A stretch of DNA of 64,000 nucleotides from Notospermus geniculatus (GCA_002633025.1 NMRB01000217.1:114816-178815); one strand, 5' to 3'; counted from the stretch's first letter, positions 10,890 to 23,383 are shown. The notes: generated by a model not told the origin, from the letters alone. Translations and numbers: made by a program.

Positions 10890-12739
10890 TTAAAGTTGAA
10901 TCGCAGGGAAGCGTACCGCTTATGTTTTTGTTTACAGGACAAGGAATTAGGCCTAGATCCACCCATATATCGCCCGCTCAGTGAATGTGTGGATTTATCA
11001 CCATTCTTAGAGAAAACCAATGAATATTCCGCTCAAAGAGCGTCAAAATACCTTTCACGTTGCTTACGTATAGGGTTACACTACTTTGGAAACTTGCGAA
11101 TTCTGTACAAATAGAGGAAATCAGTAATACGCCGAAAAAAATCTGCTTGCACGCCAATGACAACATGTACATGTACAGCAGCGGCTCTGCTCTTCCATTG
11201 CCATGCATTGCAATGTACAGTAGCACAGCTTTCAATAGAGAAAGCAACGCATACTGCACAAAGATAGTATAACTGGCGGCATTACCACTCATTATCGTTC
11301 AAGTTGTTCCAATTGGCTTATCAGATCTAAGAAATCTCGCGGCGCATCGCGCCAAATCCCGCAGTAATTGTGCATTTGAAGCTAATTGGTCGAGAAGTGG
11401 CGCACAATCCGGATTCATGAGTCAAGATGGCCGCCGGCCATTTCTTAGCTTGTCAATGTTTGACGCATTGTTTTAATTATATTGGGCGTGTGGAATACAC
11501 CTTCACTGCTTGTATCTTTGTGAATCAGTGTCTGATGACGGGCGTAATGCTCAATTAAGAGATGTACTTGTGATTTTGAAGTACATCTTCATCTGCAGAT
11601 GCAAATCGCTATTCGGAATTTGATCGCCAATCAGCACCGCCAACGCATGCAGTAAAATTTTCCTATACACATAGAAAATCTGTGTGGCTGTGGCGCATAA
11701 TGCTATTTTACCTGTCGTGATAAAAAAATAATCACAAATTACGCGTTTGCTGACATATCGCCCAATTAAAAAGGTAAAATCAAACCTGTGCCGCCAACGC
11801 GGAGACAATAGATTAGTTAAGCTCTAGCCGATACCCACCATCGACCCACGGCTACTGACCCATTGCGGGGAACTCGAGACGATGTTGTATTTGCCTAACA
11901 ATCTGCTAAGTTGCGCTTGACACTGTGTAAAACAGTATTATGTAAACATTGTAAACCAATAGTAGCACCTGACTGTTCACCAAGACGACGAGACCTGCCT
12001 ACTTTAGTACCACATTCCTTTTCATCTTTTTAATAATTCATGCATTTTGTCTTCGCTGCCGAAATATTTGAACGGGTTGATCAACACTTATGCGAGGGCC
12101 AGTCACAGGCTGGTTGGGCTATAGACGAAATGAGTAGAAGCAATACATGTAAACCTTAGAGATGGTTTCCTGGAGACAGGTTGGCCGACATTTGACCTTG
12201 AACAGTTTTCCTGGGGACATTCGTTTCTTTCACGCTGCATTGAAATAATCCACTACGAGAATGCCCAATTAGAACCTGAAGGCTCTCGGAAGGGCTCCCT
12301 TGCTTGCCTTGCCTACCCAACGTTAAATATGGGACGGCTGAAACAGCCGCAAATAGAAAATGCGTTCGGCCATTTTGCCCAGCAATTCATTTTTGCCCAT
12401 CAGTCCAATTTCCACCACCAACACCCTCTCAAACAATGTCCCCAATATTTCGCAATTGTGAAAGTAACCCGATATAGATAAGGGTCCCCTCGATTGCCCT
12501 TAAGACATGATAATTCATAATTAATACAGTGCTAAGTAGGCCAGAAAAGTGACGGCAGTGAGTTGATATTTGCAGAGTGGTTGAGTTTAATTACTTCAAT
12601 ATTATTACAGAGACTACTGGGTGAAGATAAGATGATTTGCTTAGTTGTCGAGTGCGGTTTTAGAGGAGGCGAAGTGTTTTTGATGACAAACGCAAAATGA
12701 ACGAGCTGCACGTTATCTCGACAGGTCGATTCCATAATG

Positions 12740-12770
12740 GATATTTAATTAAGAGGAATTAATTAATATG
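12740..12770. promoter_or_regulatory. A+T-rich homeodomain-type site cluster
   Basis: TTAATTAA (12745-12752) and AATTAATTAAT (12758-12768) lie within 25 bp in otherwise non-repetitive sequence of the presumed sim intron. ATTA/TAAT cores are the common homeodomain target; function is inferred only. Confidence 0.3.
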
Positions 12771-13500
12771 AAAAGTACTTGATGAGTTTTCACGTCATGA
12801 TGTTCATGTTTTAAATAGAATGCTCAAGATTAACGAACGGAAGCGGTTGGTTGTTTCGTGAAATTTGTTATTTTCCTGTCGTATGTTGATGACTGGATAG
12901 TGCAGACGACCGTGGACGCAATCTGGCCTCACAGAACTGCTAGTCGTATCAGCATCAATGGTTGTACCACAAGGCAATTGTCAAATGCATGCCAAAGCAA
13001 AACAGAACCCCCTGCAATTTGACTGTGCATACTTCATTTGGCTAAAATATATCTTCATTTCGCTTCATATTCCACTATTTAGACACAACTGGTCGTTGTC
13101 GGTATAAGGTAAAGCGTGAACAGTTAATTCGTTCCCTACGATTTCCTGCGCCTCTACAGCGACATTGAAATACTGCTGAAAAATGACACAGCAACAAACA
13201 TCGAACAGCCGACCGTCCTTCAGATCCTTTCAAATGACTGCCTTTTGTAAAATTAGGCTGCAGAAATCACCATCTAATAGACCAACTGCCCTTGAAATAA
13301 TATTGACTGCTGTACGTCGATCTCCATAGAAGGAAAGTTGGCCCAAAGCATTGTGACTTCTGCAGCTAATTTTGCAAAGAGTACCCATTTAAAAGGATCT
13401 GGTGGACGGTTGGCAACATTATCAGTTTGTGGCTGATCCAGTGGCTACCCACTGAGCCGACACGCCAGATCCGGTGTCGTTTTTCAAGCCACGGCCTGTC

Positions 13501-13512
13501 AAGATGGCGGCC
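13501..13512 (+). promoter_or_regulatory. YY1-type motif AAGATGGCGGCC
   Basis: This is an exact match to the AAGATGGCGGC consensus known for YY1/Pho-family zinc fingers. It lies 55 bp beyond the donor of the sim exon, inside the intron. A similar word (AAGATGGCCGCC) is at 11426-11437. Occupancy is not shown. Confidence 0.35.
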
Positions 13513-13555
13513 GTTGATCACCCAGCGTGAAACATGACGGGCGGAAATGATGTCA

Positions 13556-13774
<219 letters not shown>

Positions 13775-13784
13775 TCAGTGGAAT

Positions 13785-13912
13785 TCCCCTTAATGGACAC
13801 CTCTGTTAGGAGGACACCTCTCTTTTAAGGACAGCAGAGTGCAGTCCCCAATTCGTCACGTCTGTTCATTTTGATTCTATAATTGAGGACACCTCTCAAT
13901 TAAGGACAGGGC
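13785..13912. repeat. GGACACCTCT-rich repeat
   Basis: The word GGACACCTCT recurs at about 13795, 13813 and 13890, followed by TTAAGGACAG-like sequence. This is a degenerate tandem or the remains of an interspersed element. It sits immediately upstream of the sim splice acceptor. Confidence 0.6.
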
Positions 13913-14138
13913 CTGAGCCCCAAAGGGTTCTTTAGATGTTTAGAGAGTTTCCATTGTATTTCACACCCAGTCCACACCAAACTAAGAGGGACCTTGTACA
14001 ATGGTCCATAGGCTATGCCCTCATCTTATTCGAATTTGTCAGTACCGCATGCAGGAGGGTGAGTTGGCTATTTTAAAGGAACTTCGATCCATCTCCTCAA
14101 ATATCTTGACCCCAGATTTCATATCCACCTAGAGACCA

Positions 14139-14283
14139 GGGCCTGGTTGCACAAAAGCATACCAGGCATAGTATCATTCTATCTCCTAGTTGGCTTCTAA
14201 CTTTGTATGCATTTGTATACAAAGTTAGAAGCCAAACTAGGAGATAGAATGATACTACGCCTATGCTTTTGTGCAACCGGCCC
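14139..14283. mobile_element. Near-perfect palindromic MITE, GGGCC-GGTTGCAC termini
   Basis: The left arm, starting GGGCCTGGTTGCACAAAAGC, and the right arm, ending GCTTTTGTGCAACCGGCC, pair for about 65 bp with only a few mismatches, turning over at TATGCATTTGTATACA. It belongs with the other GGGCC-ended foldbacks in this window. Confidence 0.88.
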
Positions 14284-14287
14284 CAGA

Positions 14288-14395
14288 GCCCATATTCATA
14301 AAACCTTGCTAGCTTAGTTGGTTGCTAGTTGTGTACATCGACTTGTACAAACTGGACACTTTACTAGGCCTAGCAAGGTTTTATGAATATGGGCC
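14288..14395. mobile_element. MITE, GGGCCCATATTCATAAAA termini
   Basis: The left end GCCCATATTCATAAAACC and right end GGTTTTATGAATATGGGC are inverted copies, with TTGCTAG/CTAGCAA inside. It starts only a few bases after the 14139-14283 element, so the two form a back-to-back pair. Confidence 0.85.
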
Positions 14396-15139
14396 CAGGC
14401 ATGCCAGGTGAATATGAAAATGTTGTGTGTTTTTCGTAGCCTGTGATAAAACGACGTTCTTTTCTATTTCTATCAGCATGTATACTCAACTGCTGGGCCG
14501 CAAAATTTACTTCTAATCCATAGTAGAATGTTCAAAATGAGAACACACTGGTCCAATCGGTATAGGAGACATATCACTAGAAATCCTTATCCCTCAAAAA
14601 GTGAGAAACGTGTCGGAGAACAAACTCCATCAAATTATACACCATGGGACTGTTGATGAGACAGGGAAACTACAAAGAGCTTGTTCGCCCCCGTCAAAGG
14701 CAAACATACTCACCCATGAATCTATCAGCAAACTCGGCAACACGTGCCCCATCTTAAATATTTGATCTGGTTGTTTGATTTCATTTCAATATGATAGAAG
14801 GTGTACAAGCCGAGGTTTTCGTATCTCGAGAGGGGGCGGTTGGAGAGTAAGGGCACGAGAGAGGGCTGTGGTGGATGAGAGCAGCGATTGAGGGGCAGCA
14901 TGCGTTTGGTGATATTAGCTGAAGAGGTGACGGGTAGGTAAATGTGGGGCGACGGTCGACAGATATGATAATCAGGGAGAAATTCACAAGATTTAGTTTC
15001 TGTAGAGGCACACATCATGAATAAATCAGCCATTTTAAAAATGAAGAATACGTCGTTGATAAACTAAATCATTTCCATGGCGTCGAACGTTTGTTCATTT
15101 CATTTGTACGTTTTGTGTTTCACCAGCCTTCACACATTA
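14396..15139. other. Gene-free stretch upstream of the sim exon
   Basis: Two minus frames (14725-15033 and 14781-15011) overlap in different registers and match nothing known. A CACGTG E-box lies at about 14740. The missing sim 5' UTR exon and promoter could be anywhere from here upward, but nothing decides this. Confidence 0.3.
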
Positions 15140-15524
15140 GGGAGGTTTCGCAAATCTGACGAAAAACGAAGTACGAAATACGAAATTGGGCTTCATTTCC
15201 ATGACGTAATGTATTTCAGGAGATGGTTGGTACCACAAATATTTGCTGAAAGAGCGTCTTTTAGCGTATGCCGTTAGACCGATAGTATATTAAACTTTGA
15301 AATTTATCGTTCGTTTCCACTTCGTACAAATGTAGATACGACGCGGAAATTAAAAAATTCAAGATGCACCATAACTCTTTCGGTCTTACATGACATGCTA
15401 AAACAAGCACTGGCAGCAGGGGTGTTTGTGGCACCAACCATCTCCAGAAATACATCAGGTCCGGGAAATGAAGTTGAGTTTCGTATTTCGCACTTCGTTT
15501 TTCGTCAGATTTGCGAAACCTCCC
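15140..15524. mobile_element. Foldback MITE, GGGAGGTTTCGCAAATC termini (copy 2)
   Basis: It starts GGGAGGTTTCGCAAATCTGA and ends with the inverse, TTTGCGAAACCTCCC. TA flanks it on both sides (15138-15139 and 15525-15526), the Tc1/mariner signature. Body and ends match the element at 320-745. The 5' half (GAAATTGGGCTTCATTTCCA) is an imperfect inverse of the 3' half. Frames over it are mirrored and not genes. Confidence 0.85.
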
Positions 15525-16032
15525 TATTGAAACCAGCCAACCAACGAGGCCGAAGGTCCTACGGAGGATGCGAAAAAGGTCCATGGACCCTGCAACCCAG
15601 TGTCAGTTAGCAAAACCGGGAATTCAATACCGTCCAACTTTCGGTACCCAACACGTCGTGACGACTTTCTCCAAGTAGATTTCTTCTACCACCTTACCTA
15701 TCATCCTACACACGTGGCCACTTTCCTTGTATTTGTGCAGCCTATTGGTTTTCAATAACACTATGTTTATAGTTGACTTTACTTCTTTGTTTTTCCTCCA
15801 TCGATCGGCCATGTTGCTTAGTCTTTCGTGGTATAATCGTAGCAGAGGATGTAATCGATTGATGCAATATTACAAGTGACACATATCATGTCTACCATTC
15901 AGTATGCATTTTGTGGAATGGGTATATTGCTGTGGTATCCCGGTGTAACGTTTTTTGGTGTTCCCCGTATTCCAGTGTTTCCATACAATAGAGGGAGACC
16001 ATGATTTTTCGATTGTGAAATCTGTCACCCTC
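15525..16032. other. Gene-free stretch
   Basis: The minus frame at 15624-15812 is unrecognised and no transposon ends were seen. Confidence 0.35.
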
Positions 16033-16198
16033 GTTTCACAGCGTTCTCCACACAATGGCTGATATTTATAAAAGCTAGTAAATGCTTTTACTTCAAGTTT
16101 TGTAATACATTTATATTGGACATTGCTGTACAAATCTTAAGTAAAAGCATTTGCTAACTTTTATGATTATCAGCCAATGAGGAGAAAAACTGAGAAAC
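16033..16198. mobile_element. Foldback MITE, AGTAAATGCTTTTACTT arms
   Basis: Left GGCTGATATTTATAAAAGCT with AGTAAATGCTTTTACTTCAA pairs with right AAGTAAAAGCATTTGCTA and TTTTATGATTATCAGCC. Pairing continues imperfectly outward through the CTCC/GGAG words. The same core arms recur at 23384-23479. Confidence 0.75.
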
Positions 16199-17186
16199 AG
16201 AAACACAGTGGCACTTTATACCTTTGATGGGGAAGCTACCCCGTCAACTACCTCTGGGAAAAGTCTTTTGGAACTACTTTGCAAGTGGGAGAATCGTTCA
16301 CAGGAACCTTAAAGTTGGTAACCCTTGTGATTGCTTAAATCCTGATCCTTTGCAGACGGGGGGGGGGGGCAGGAGGTAACTAGAAGTCGTGGAGCACAAG
16401 AAACCAATTCAGACAACAAAACACTACAGTGAATGGCTGATACCCGCATCGCTTCGCATTAACTGTAATACGAACCTTTTTCCTGTTTTGGTAAATCACG
16501 TCCGAGTGGTCATTGATATTCCAGAGCGAATCGAATTTCGGAATGAAAATCAGAGCTTGCAAAGAATCGCTTTCACGAAATGCAGCGGGAGAACTTTGAA
16601 CTCCAACCCTGTAGAACTTTACTCGTAAACTCTTGTTCCATTTTTCCCAACCTTACCATGGACCATAAATGCTAAACCTAGACCTCTGGGACAATGTCCA
16701 TGCCACATGATGCCTTTTAGAAGCAAAATCATTTCACTGTATCAATATTTACAGTCTGGTGTCTTTTTGCCAAATCTGGTCAACCTCTGATGAGGAATTA
16801 CAAAGCAATGACCGATATTTTTGTCACAATTGTCCTCCTCTTCTCCTCAAACATTGACTTGGGTAACTTCGCGTTGACATTTCTTTGGACAGCTTTCGTC
16901 TTTTGCAGCTTGATGTTTGGTGTAATGGTTGACGGATTTGTGCACTGGGAATTTGGGTGGTGAGTTTTTAGTTACCTTTACCACAAAAACTATCAACGGT
17001 CTTAAAGGCCAACAGTATTCGTTAGGTTTTGTATCTCGCGACGGCCGACGTAACCTTTGACCTTTAGGCAACGTGGTATAGGCATGCTCGACAAGACTGT
17101 TCAAATCTATCTGTTTGAATGATCTAAGTCACCAATTATGCATTGTGAGTGTTGCTACACATTAAGAATGAGTTGAAGCATGTTAT
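16199..17186. other. Gene-free stretch with a G homopolymer
   Basis: A run of about 12 G lies at 16358-16370. Frames at 16389-16628 (+), 16380-16562 (-) and 16847-17104 (-) carry no known domain. No RNA gene was recognised. Confidence 0.35.
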
Positions 17187-18007
17187 CTTACCTGCATGAT
17201 GAAGGGTTAGTCACGTTGTAACAGCACGTTGAACTTCTCAAGTGAAGAAGTTATGACGGCCATTTTTGTTTCGATATAGTATCAGTCCAGCCTCGGTGTT
17301 ATCATTTGGCTTAGGTTGGACAGGACACCAGTCTTATCAAGGTGGGGAAGGTGAACGAGCCACCTAATGCATACAGTCGGGCTTTAACGTAAAATGCAAA
17401 AACAAAATTGAACAAAAGGGTCATCACCGATGGGACGTCTTCTCCAGGTTGGGAGAAGTTGCTCTTCGAAATTTATATATAGAGTTATCTTTCACTGGGA
17501 CTGCCAGTGGCGAAGTCATCAAAAACAAAAGAGCAAAAGATTTCAAAACAACAACCCTCCATCAACATATGAGCAGAGTCAAAGCGTTAAGGCTCTACAA
17601 CGGAAAATATAAAGATTTATTTTGCCATTGGTAATGATAGATAAGCAATACATGGCTCTTTGTCGATTGGCCCGGAAAGGAATACTATATAACGTGTCCT
17701 GTAGTAGGATGAGGGAAGGTGGATGTCAAAGTTGTTGGCTTTTACATACAATATGTATGTCTCACTGTGTACTATGTTTTCAAGCCTTTCATAACTGCGT
17801 TACCTTCGTGTACATGTATAATGTGCATCGTCTCTTGGGGCCGTATGCACCAAACGAAGATTATCTCAGATTGAGCCACAACTTTTCAATTGTTCAGGTT
17901 TGCCAGGGCATGATGTGACAATGGAAAAGTTGTGGCTCAACCTGAGTTCAACATAATCTTCGTCTGGTGCATACGGCTTAGAGAGTGCACAATCTTCTAG
18001 GATTTAA
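17187..18007. repeat. 0.8 kb duplicated block, copy 1
   Basis: It begins CTTACCTGCATGATGAAGGG and ends CTTCTAGGATTTAA immediately before a single N (18008). Copy 2 at 18013-18839 matches throughout with scattered substitutions and small indels. The paired short frames (17430-17634 and 18258-18462) are parallel only because of the duplication. Confidence 0.9.
17837..17978. mobile_element. MITE, GGGGCCGTATGCACCAA termini (copy 1)
   Basis: GGGGCCGTATGCACCAAACG pairs with CGTCTGGTGCATACGGC, and inside ATTGAGCCACAACTTTTC pairs with GAAAAGTTGTGGCTCAA. Other copies are at 18672-18810 (same duplicated block) and 58890-59152. Confidence 0.85.
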
Positions 18008-18008
18008 N
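18008..18008. other. Single N at a duplication junction
   Basis: One undetermined base lies exactly between the two 0.8 kb copies. See the finding on N positions. Confidence 0.95.
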
Positions 18009-18012
18009 TTAC

Positions 18013-18839
18013 CTTACCTGCATGATGAAGGGTTAGTCACGTTGTAACAGCACGTTGAACTTCTCAGTAGTGAAGAAGTTATGACGGCCATTTTTGTTTC
18101 GATATAGTATCAGTCCAGCCTCGGTATTATCATTTGGCTTAGGTTGGACAGGACACCAGTCTTATCAAGGTGGGGAAGGTGAAAGAGCCACCTAATGCAT
18201 ACAGTCGGGCTTTAACGTAAAATGCAAAAACAAAATTGAACAAAAGGGCCATCACCGATGGGACGTCTTCTCCAGGTTGGGAGAAGTTGCTCTTCGAAAT
18301 TTATATATAGAGTTTTCTTTCACTGGGACTGCCAGTGGCAAAGTCATCAAAAACAAAAGAACAAAAGATTTCATAACAACAACCCTCCATCAACATATGA
18401 GCAGAGTCAAAGCGTTAAGGCTCTACAACGGAAAATATAAAGATTTATTTTGCCATTGGTAATTATAGATAAGCAATTCATGGCTCTTTGTCGATTGGCC
18501 CGGAAAGGAATACTATATAACGTGTCCTGTAGTAGGATGAGGGAAGGTGGACTGTCAAAGTTGTTGGCTTTTACATACAATATGTATATCTCACTGCGTA
18601 CATGTACTATGTTTCCAAGCCTTTCATAACTGCGTTACCTTCGTGTACATGTATAATGTGCATCGTCTCTTGGGGCCGTATGCACCAAACGAAGATTATC
18701 TCAGATTGAGCCACAACTTTTCAATTGTTCAGGTTTGCCAGGACATGATGTGACAATGGAAAAGTTGTGGCTCAATCTGAGTTCAAGATAATCTTCGTCT
18801 GGTGCACGGCTTGAGAGTGCACAATCTTCTAGGATTTAA
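18013..18839. repeat. 0.8 kb duplicated block, copy 2
   Basis: Matches 17187-18007 end to end and then runs on into unique sequence (TGAAGTAATTGATAAAATGC). It includes its own copy of the GGGGCCGTATGCACC MITE at 18672-18810, slightly trimmed at the right end (GGTGCACGGC). Confidence 0.9.
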
Positions 18840-20010
18840 TGAAGTAATTGATAAAATGCATGCATTACACGCAGAGTAAGTTTGAAAGACACTGTTCCAT
18901 TGATAAGAATGGTGTTTCTGAGGTTTTTGAAAAAACGTTTGAAATTGTGTAATACTAGATTTACTCATGTTACCCTAGGATGACCACATAGAGATTCTTG
19001 ATTATCTCATTTGTCTGTTTCAGAGGATTTGATCCTAGGACTGTATTCCGGTAATCTTGACAGACGGATAGGAGTTAGTGCATTAGTTATGAACCACTCT
19101 GCTATAAAAACCAATAAAACTTCATGAAAAGCTGAATAAAAAATGAAATACTCGGTGTCGAATGTCATAATTCAATAGGCAGTTAATCTATTAATTTAGT
19201 ACTAATGTTGTATTGGCGCCTCTGTGTCAACGGCCCACTCTGAACGGATGCTAGACGCCGCGGGATGCAACCGTATCAGCGACAATCAGTTGTACAGCTG
19301 TACCAGCATGCAATCGTCTTTGTGTTGTAAGGGAGAAAAACAAGTGACCTTCTTGGCGGAACATAGGCACAATTAATATTTTCTGTCAGAATCTTCTCAA
19401 ATGTAATGTTCATCAGCTCCTTCTGAAAATAGGTTCTAACTTTTTGCAAATGGTCTCGTCAAGCGTCGTCTGACCTGGATGTCAAAAAAACATAGGTTTG
19501 TTTGCCTGCAAACTCAAAATCCTTGGTCATACATGTAGATGTATTGGCTGGATAAGAGTCGAATTCTCTTGGCAATATCCAGTTTTGGAACCATCCGTTC
19601 ACTGGACTCTATTCCCTTTTCACGACAGGTTGTGGGGCTGACCAGCTAAGAGATCGTACCAAATGACCAGTCTTATTAAAAGATGAGCTGAGAAATTGTC
19701 ATAGTCACGTACATGTACTTCATTGTGATACGGATATTCCTCGCCATCTTTGTTGTTACCTCGTGTGCAATTTTTTCGATGTGCGGACAGACTGCCTTTA
19801 TAACACTCTAGAGGAAAAGCGTTCTGTTTTTCCAAGCACGTTTCGTATTCTACATCAGAAAACACACCAAAATTCTTGCCGAGAACGTTTCGAGCCCAGC
19901 ATAGTGGTTAAAATGCAAGAAAGTTGGCATACATTGGAGGATACACTGTAATCTAAATTGTGTTGTGGTTACAAGTAGCATCTGAGTTCGACTGCCCAAT
20001 GGAATATCCA
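18840..20010. other. Gene-free stretch
   Basis: The minus frame at 19620-19865 contains a possible 90-bp exon (19760-19849; see findings). Otherwise there is only unrecognised unique sequence. Confidence 0.3.
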
Positions 20011-20102
20011 CTCTGATTGGTTAAATCCAGTCGGAAATCAACCAATCGGAATCGTTTTAATAACATGCTGCGGAACGCGGCGTTGTGACCGTTTGAAAAA
20101 AG

Positions 20103-20183
20103 ATGGCAGTTTCCGCCGAGTCATCGAATCTTTTTGCTTTTGACTTGTTCTCGGAACTCGATGTTATAATTGATTCAGTGTAG
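20103..20183 (+). CDS. Candidate short ORF or first exon (26 codons, unknown)
   Basis: The frame MAVSAESSNLFAFDLFSELD and six further residues ends in TAG. The ATG has an excellent context (AAAAAGATGGCA). Upstream are CCAAT boxes in both orientations (CCAAT about 19995, ATTGG about 20017, CCAAT about 20042) but no clear TATA. It may be a genuine small upstream ORF, the first exon of a transcript whose splice site I misplace, or a relic of a transposon promoter. The peptide is not recognised. Confidence 0.2.
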   Translation: MAVSAESSNLFAFDLFSELDVIIDSV

Positions 20184-21020
20184 ACTGGGAGACGTCCAGG
20201 GAAGAAGATGACATTGTTTGCTCACCTGTGAGGTGTATCATCACCCGATCAAACCGCAACTCTCCGCCCGCCATCAAATCCACTTAGATTTATCCCCTTG
20301 AGAAAATGTCAGCAGGCATATCAAACTCGTCTTGCAAGCAAAGCATAGAAAACCGTCAGTGAGCGCGCTCAATTGTCACACAAAGCCTCGCACAGGTGGC
20401 GAGCAAAGCCTGGCTATTTTGACGGTCTTGAGCACACATTACATTGTTAAAACTCGGCTAGACCCATGCATACCACATCAAATGGTGTTCGTGCAAATTT
20501 ACTTAGTCGCGCTTACAACTACTTTGTAGTTTCCGTCATTGGGTTGGACCACACAGCAGTTATGCTAAACCCTTGCTGACGTCCAATTGGTGTGGTATTC
20601 AGCACCATCTTTGCAGGTGTTGAGGCCAAAGATTGTACATTTGATATCATTTTTTCTGTTTCAACTGTATAGGAAGAAAAGATAACATAAATCTTCAAAT
20701 ACATAAACCTAAAGTCGGGTTCAGGCCGATAGGATATTTGATGGCAGAACAAGAAGAGTTTTGTTTCGTCCTTCATAGAACGATACATTCTATGTTACCG
20801 AGCAAGATATTTTTTATCAATAAAAAAGGTAACCTTTTGCAGATAATTTTTTTTGTTAAAATTGCCTCCTTCCAATATTATCGTCAAACAGTAGGCCTAT
20901 ATTCTGTTCACAATCACTTTCTTTCGGCCATGACAAACTGATGCTACAGTACTAATACAAAATCCCATCCATGGGACAATTGGAGAAATCCAACTACATG
21001 GGATTTTTTACATCAGCAGT
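20184..21020. other. Gene-free stretch
   Basis: Frames at 20332-20529 (+), 20519-20788 (-) and 20738-20941 (+) are unrecognised. An AAATCCCAT...ATGGGATTT hairpin lies at 20960-21007. Confidence 0.3.
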
Positions 21021-21430
21021 TGATTATTATTATTATTATTATTATTTACCGGATATTATACATTAGTGTTCCGTTCATGCATTGCATGCTCCGAAGCACT
21101 TTACATTACAAATATAGGCCTACATTGAATTTAAAACATTGATGAGGACATTGTAAAAAGTAAGTGTACATGAAAAACTAAAATTAAGTACTAGTAAAAG
21201 TTGAGAATGAATATGAATTTGACTAGAGATTATACGCATCTTTAAAAAGATTAGGTCTTTAGTGCTCGTTTAAAAGGTCCTATGTGATGAAGATCCCTCA
21301 GGGTTGATGGAAGCGAGTTCCACAATTTTGGACCCGTCACCCTGAAGGACCTATCACCATACAGCTTTGATTTTGACCTTGGGACTGTCAAAATAAGCGA
21401 ATCGGAGGATCTCAGGGACCTTGGCAGTTG
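21021..21430. repeat. Probable interspersed element following an (ATT)n tract
   Basis: An (ATT)n microsatellite (21027-21049) is followed by ACCGGATATTATACATTAGT and by GCTCCGAAGCACTTTACATT. Further on is GGAAGCGAGTTCCACAATTT with 'GACCCGTCACC..AAGGACC'. This resembles 3' portions of widespread invertebrate interspersed elements with a 'CGCTTTACA' block and a 'gagTTCCAcAatTT' block. Only one copy is in the window, so the class is not settled. Confidence 0.4.
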
Positions 21431-23383
21431 ATGCTGCCAAGGTTTAGCTGCATCATCCTTAGACTTGCGGACCTTACTTCATGATGCAGTAGCTCAACCA
21501 TTCTTTGATATTTCATCAGTTAAAAAGGCAAAGGTAGCTTCGTGAACGAATCAGATGAATAATGGCTTTTATTGGATGAGTATTCTGATCAATGTTCCAA
21601 TCAAAATATCATAACATGTACTTAATACGTCTAAAGTGCCATTGACCAATTTTTATAAAGGATAAACCATTGTGAAACATGGAGCTTAAGGAGAATACAA
21701 TGGTTTCGTTCAGATTACAGGAGCTAGCTTCAGATTAGCCGCTAATTAATGTCGACAATGTCGGCATCATCAGATATCGTCTGCGAGTAGCACGCCCTTT
21801 CATTTAAAATCCAATGCCCCGGAGGCCAATCTTGTTGCATGCAACAGTCCCATTTTAGCACTCACCGGCTGATTATGGCGTCATTTGACAGCGGCACTAC
21901 TTTCATTTTTCAATGAAAGAGCATCGACACTTCTCTGGGGTAGAAAGGATTGGGGGTTATTGGCATTCTTCAAGAAAGAAGGCATATGTGAATAATTTGT
22001 AATTTTTGAATAAGGCGTTGAAACGCCAGATGCAGTAAAGACCACGTAGTCTCCCGCACGTCAGGTGATCATCAACAATTCTACATTTCTAAGATTTTAC
22101 AAACTTACAATAAAAAGTCTCCGCCTATGTATCAAGAGGGACCCGATATGTGGATATCGCAGAAAGGCTCGAGCCGCTTTACGATACATCATTTCGCGAC
22201 ATCGCCATATTTGCCCGCACGCATGATGACTGCAAATGACGCGCGGAAAAAAGCGAAGTCAGTTTGGCGACAGATGTGTAATCAGTTGTATTTATACTCA
22301 CAATAGGCATGATAAATGGTACGAACCTGTCATTGATATTGTTTTCAGAAACTGGAAATCGCAATTAAACCAGCGTTATGGAAAATAAATAGACTGGTGT
22401 GTAATGATGCATTGGGGTTCTTTAGTAGAACTCGCGAAAATTAGCCTATAAGCCGACAACAAGGCATTATTTGTTGTTTGAATATTAATATTACGTGAGT
22501 TTGGCATTTTTAATGGAGCAAGAAACTTATCAGTTCTTTTTATGCGTTTTGCTAAATGTAATTCTTTAATAATCTCCAATATTATCTGGCAGTGTATCTA
22601 ACTACTTCTTAATTGGAACATTGTAGGTCAGCATCTTTTAGAGATATTTTAGAGATACATGTATACCATTGTTTGAGTGTTTGGCATCATAAAATGGGTG
22701 GACCGAAACATCGGGGTCAAAATGCTTCAATATACTAGTAAGCACAGGTACCGTAACTCATGATAAGATTCATATTTCTTGCATTACTAGTCCAAGTTTT
22801 TCCTTAATTTAGCCAAGAAAGGAGAGAAATTGCTGTATAAATGTGAATTCTTCCGAAACACAACAACGACGTGCATCAAGATACGTATGTAAACATCAGC
22901 TTTACAGGATTTAATGCATGGACAAGGATTTTCCATCAAGGAAAAACGCACGCGGGGAGATAAGCAATCAGCTTTGTAGCTAGAGTCAATGTGGAAGGAC
23001 TGTCAGTCATGGTTGACGAAACAGACAAATTTTATCAGTGAAAATCTACAAGTCGAATGGACTGGCCTATTCTGGTTTCATATTTATGATGACCTCTTAC
23101 ATGCCTTACCCAATGGGAAGATGCACTAGGCAGAGCTATTACAATTTTATTTCAATACGAATTTTTCTCCTTTCAAGAATGGTATGGAATGGAAATGAGG
23201 TGGGACGTCTGAAATTTTCAGAAAAAAAATGGTTCTGGCGTAAGAAGTGGTTCCCATAAAGTCATGGTGGTCAGAATAATATGACGTTCAAATAATCACG
23301 TGGATATTTCCAAGTCGGTTTTAGACTAACGTCACTGGAAAACCACTCTCATCCGCCCGTACCCAGTGGCTATATGATCGTAA
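21431..23383. other. Gene-free stretch
   Basis: Unique sequence. Minus frames at 22179-22364 and 22376-22579 and the plus frame at 23038-23259 are unrecognised. A TAATTAAT word at about 21744 and TTGCATGCAAC at about 21834 are ordinary candidate protein-binding words. Confidence 0.3.

Noticed and set aside
17430-18462. Parallel 60-codon frames in both duplicates as a conserved peptide
   Set aside because: Two frames are open at once over the same bases in each copy, and overall identity is high everywhere in the block, so there is no coding signal beyond duplication.
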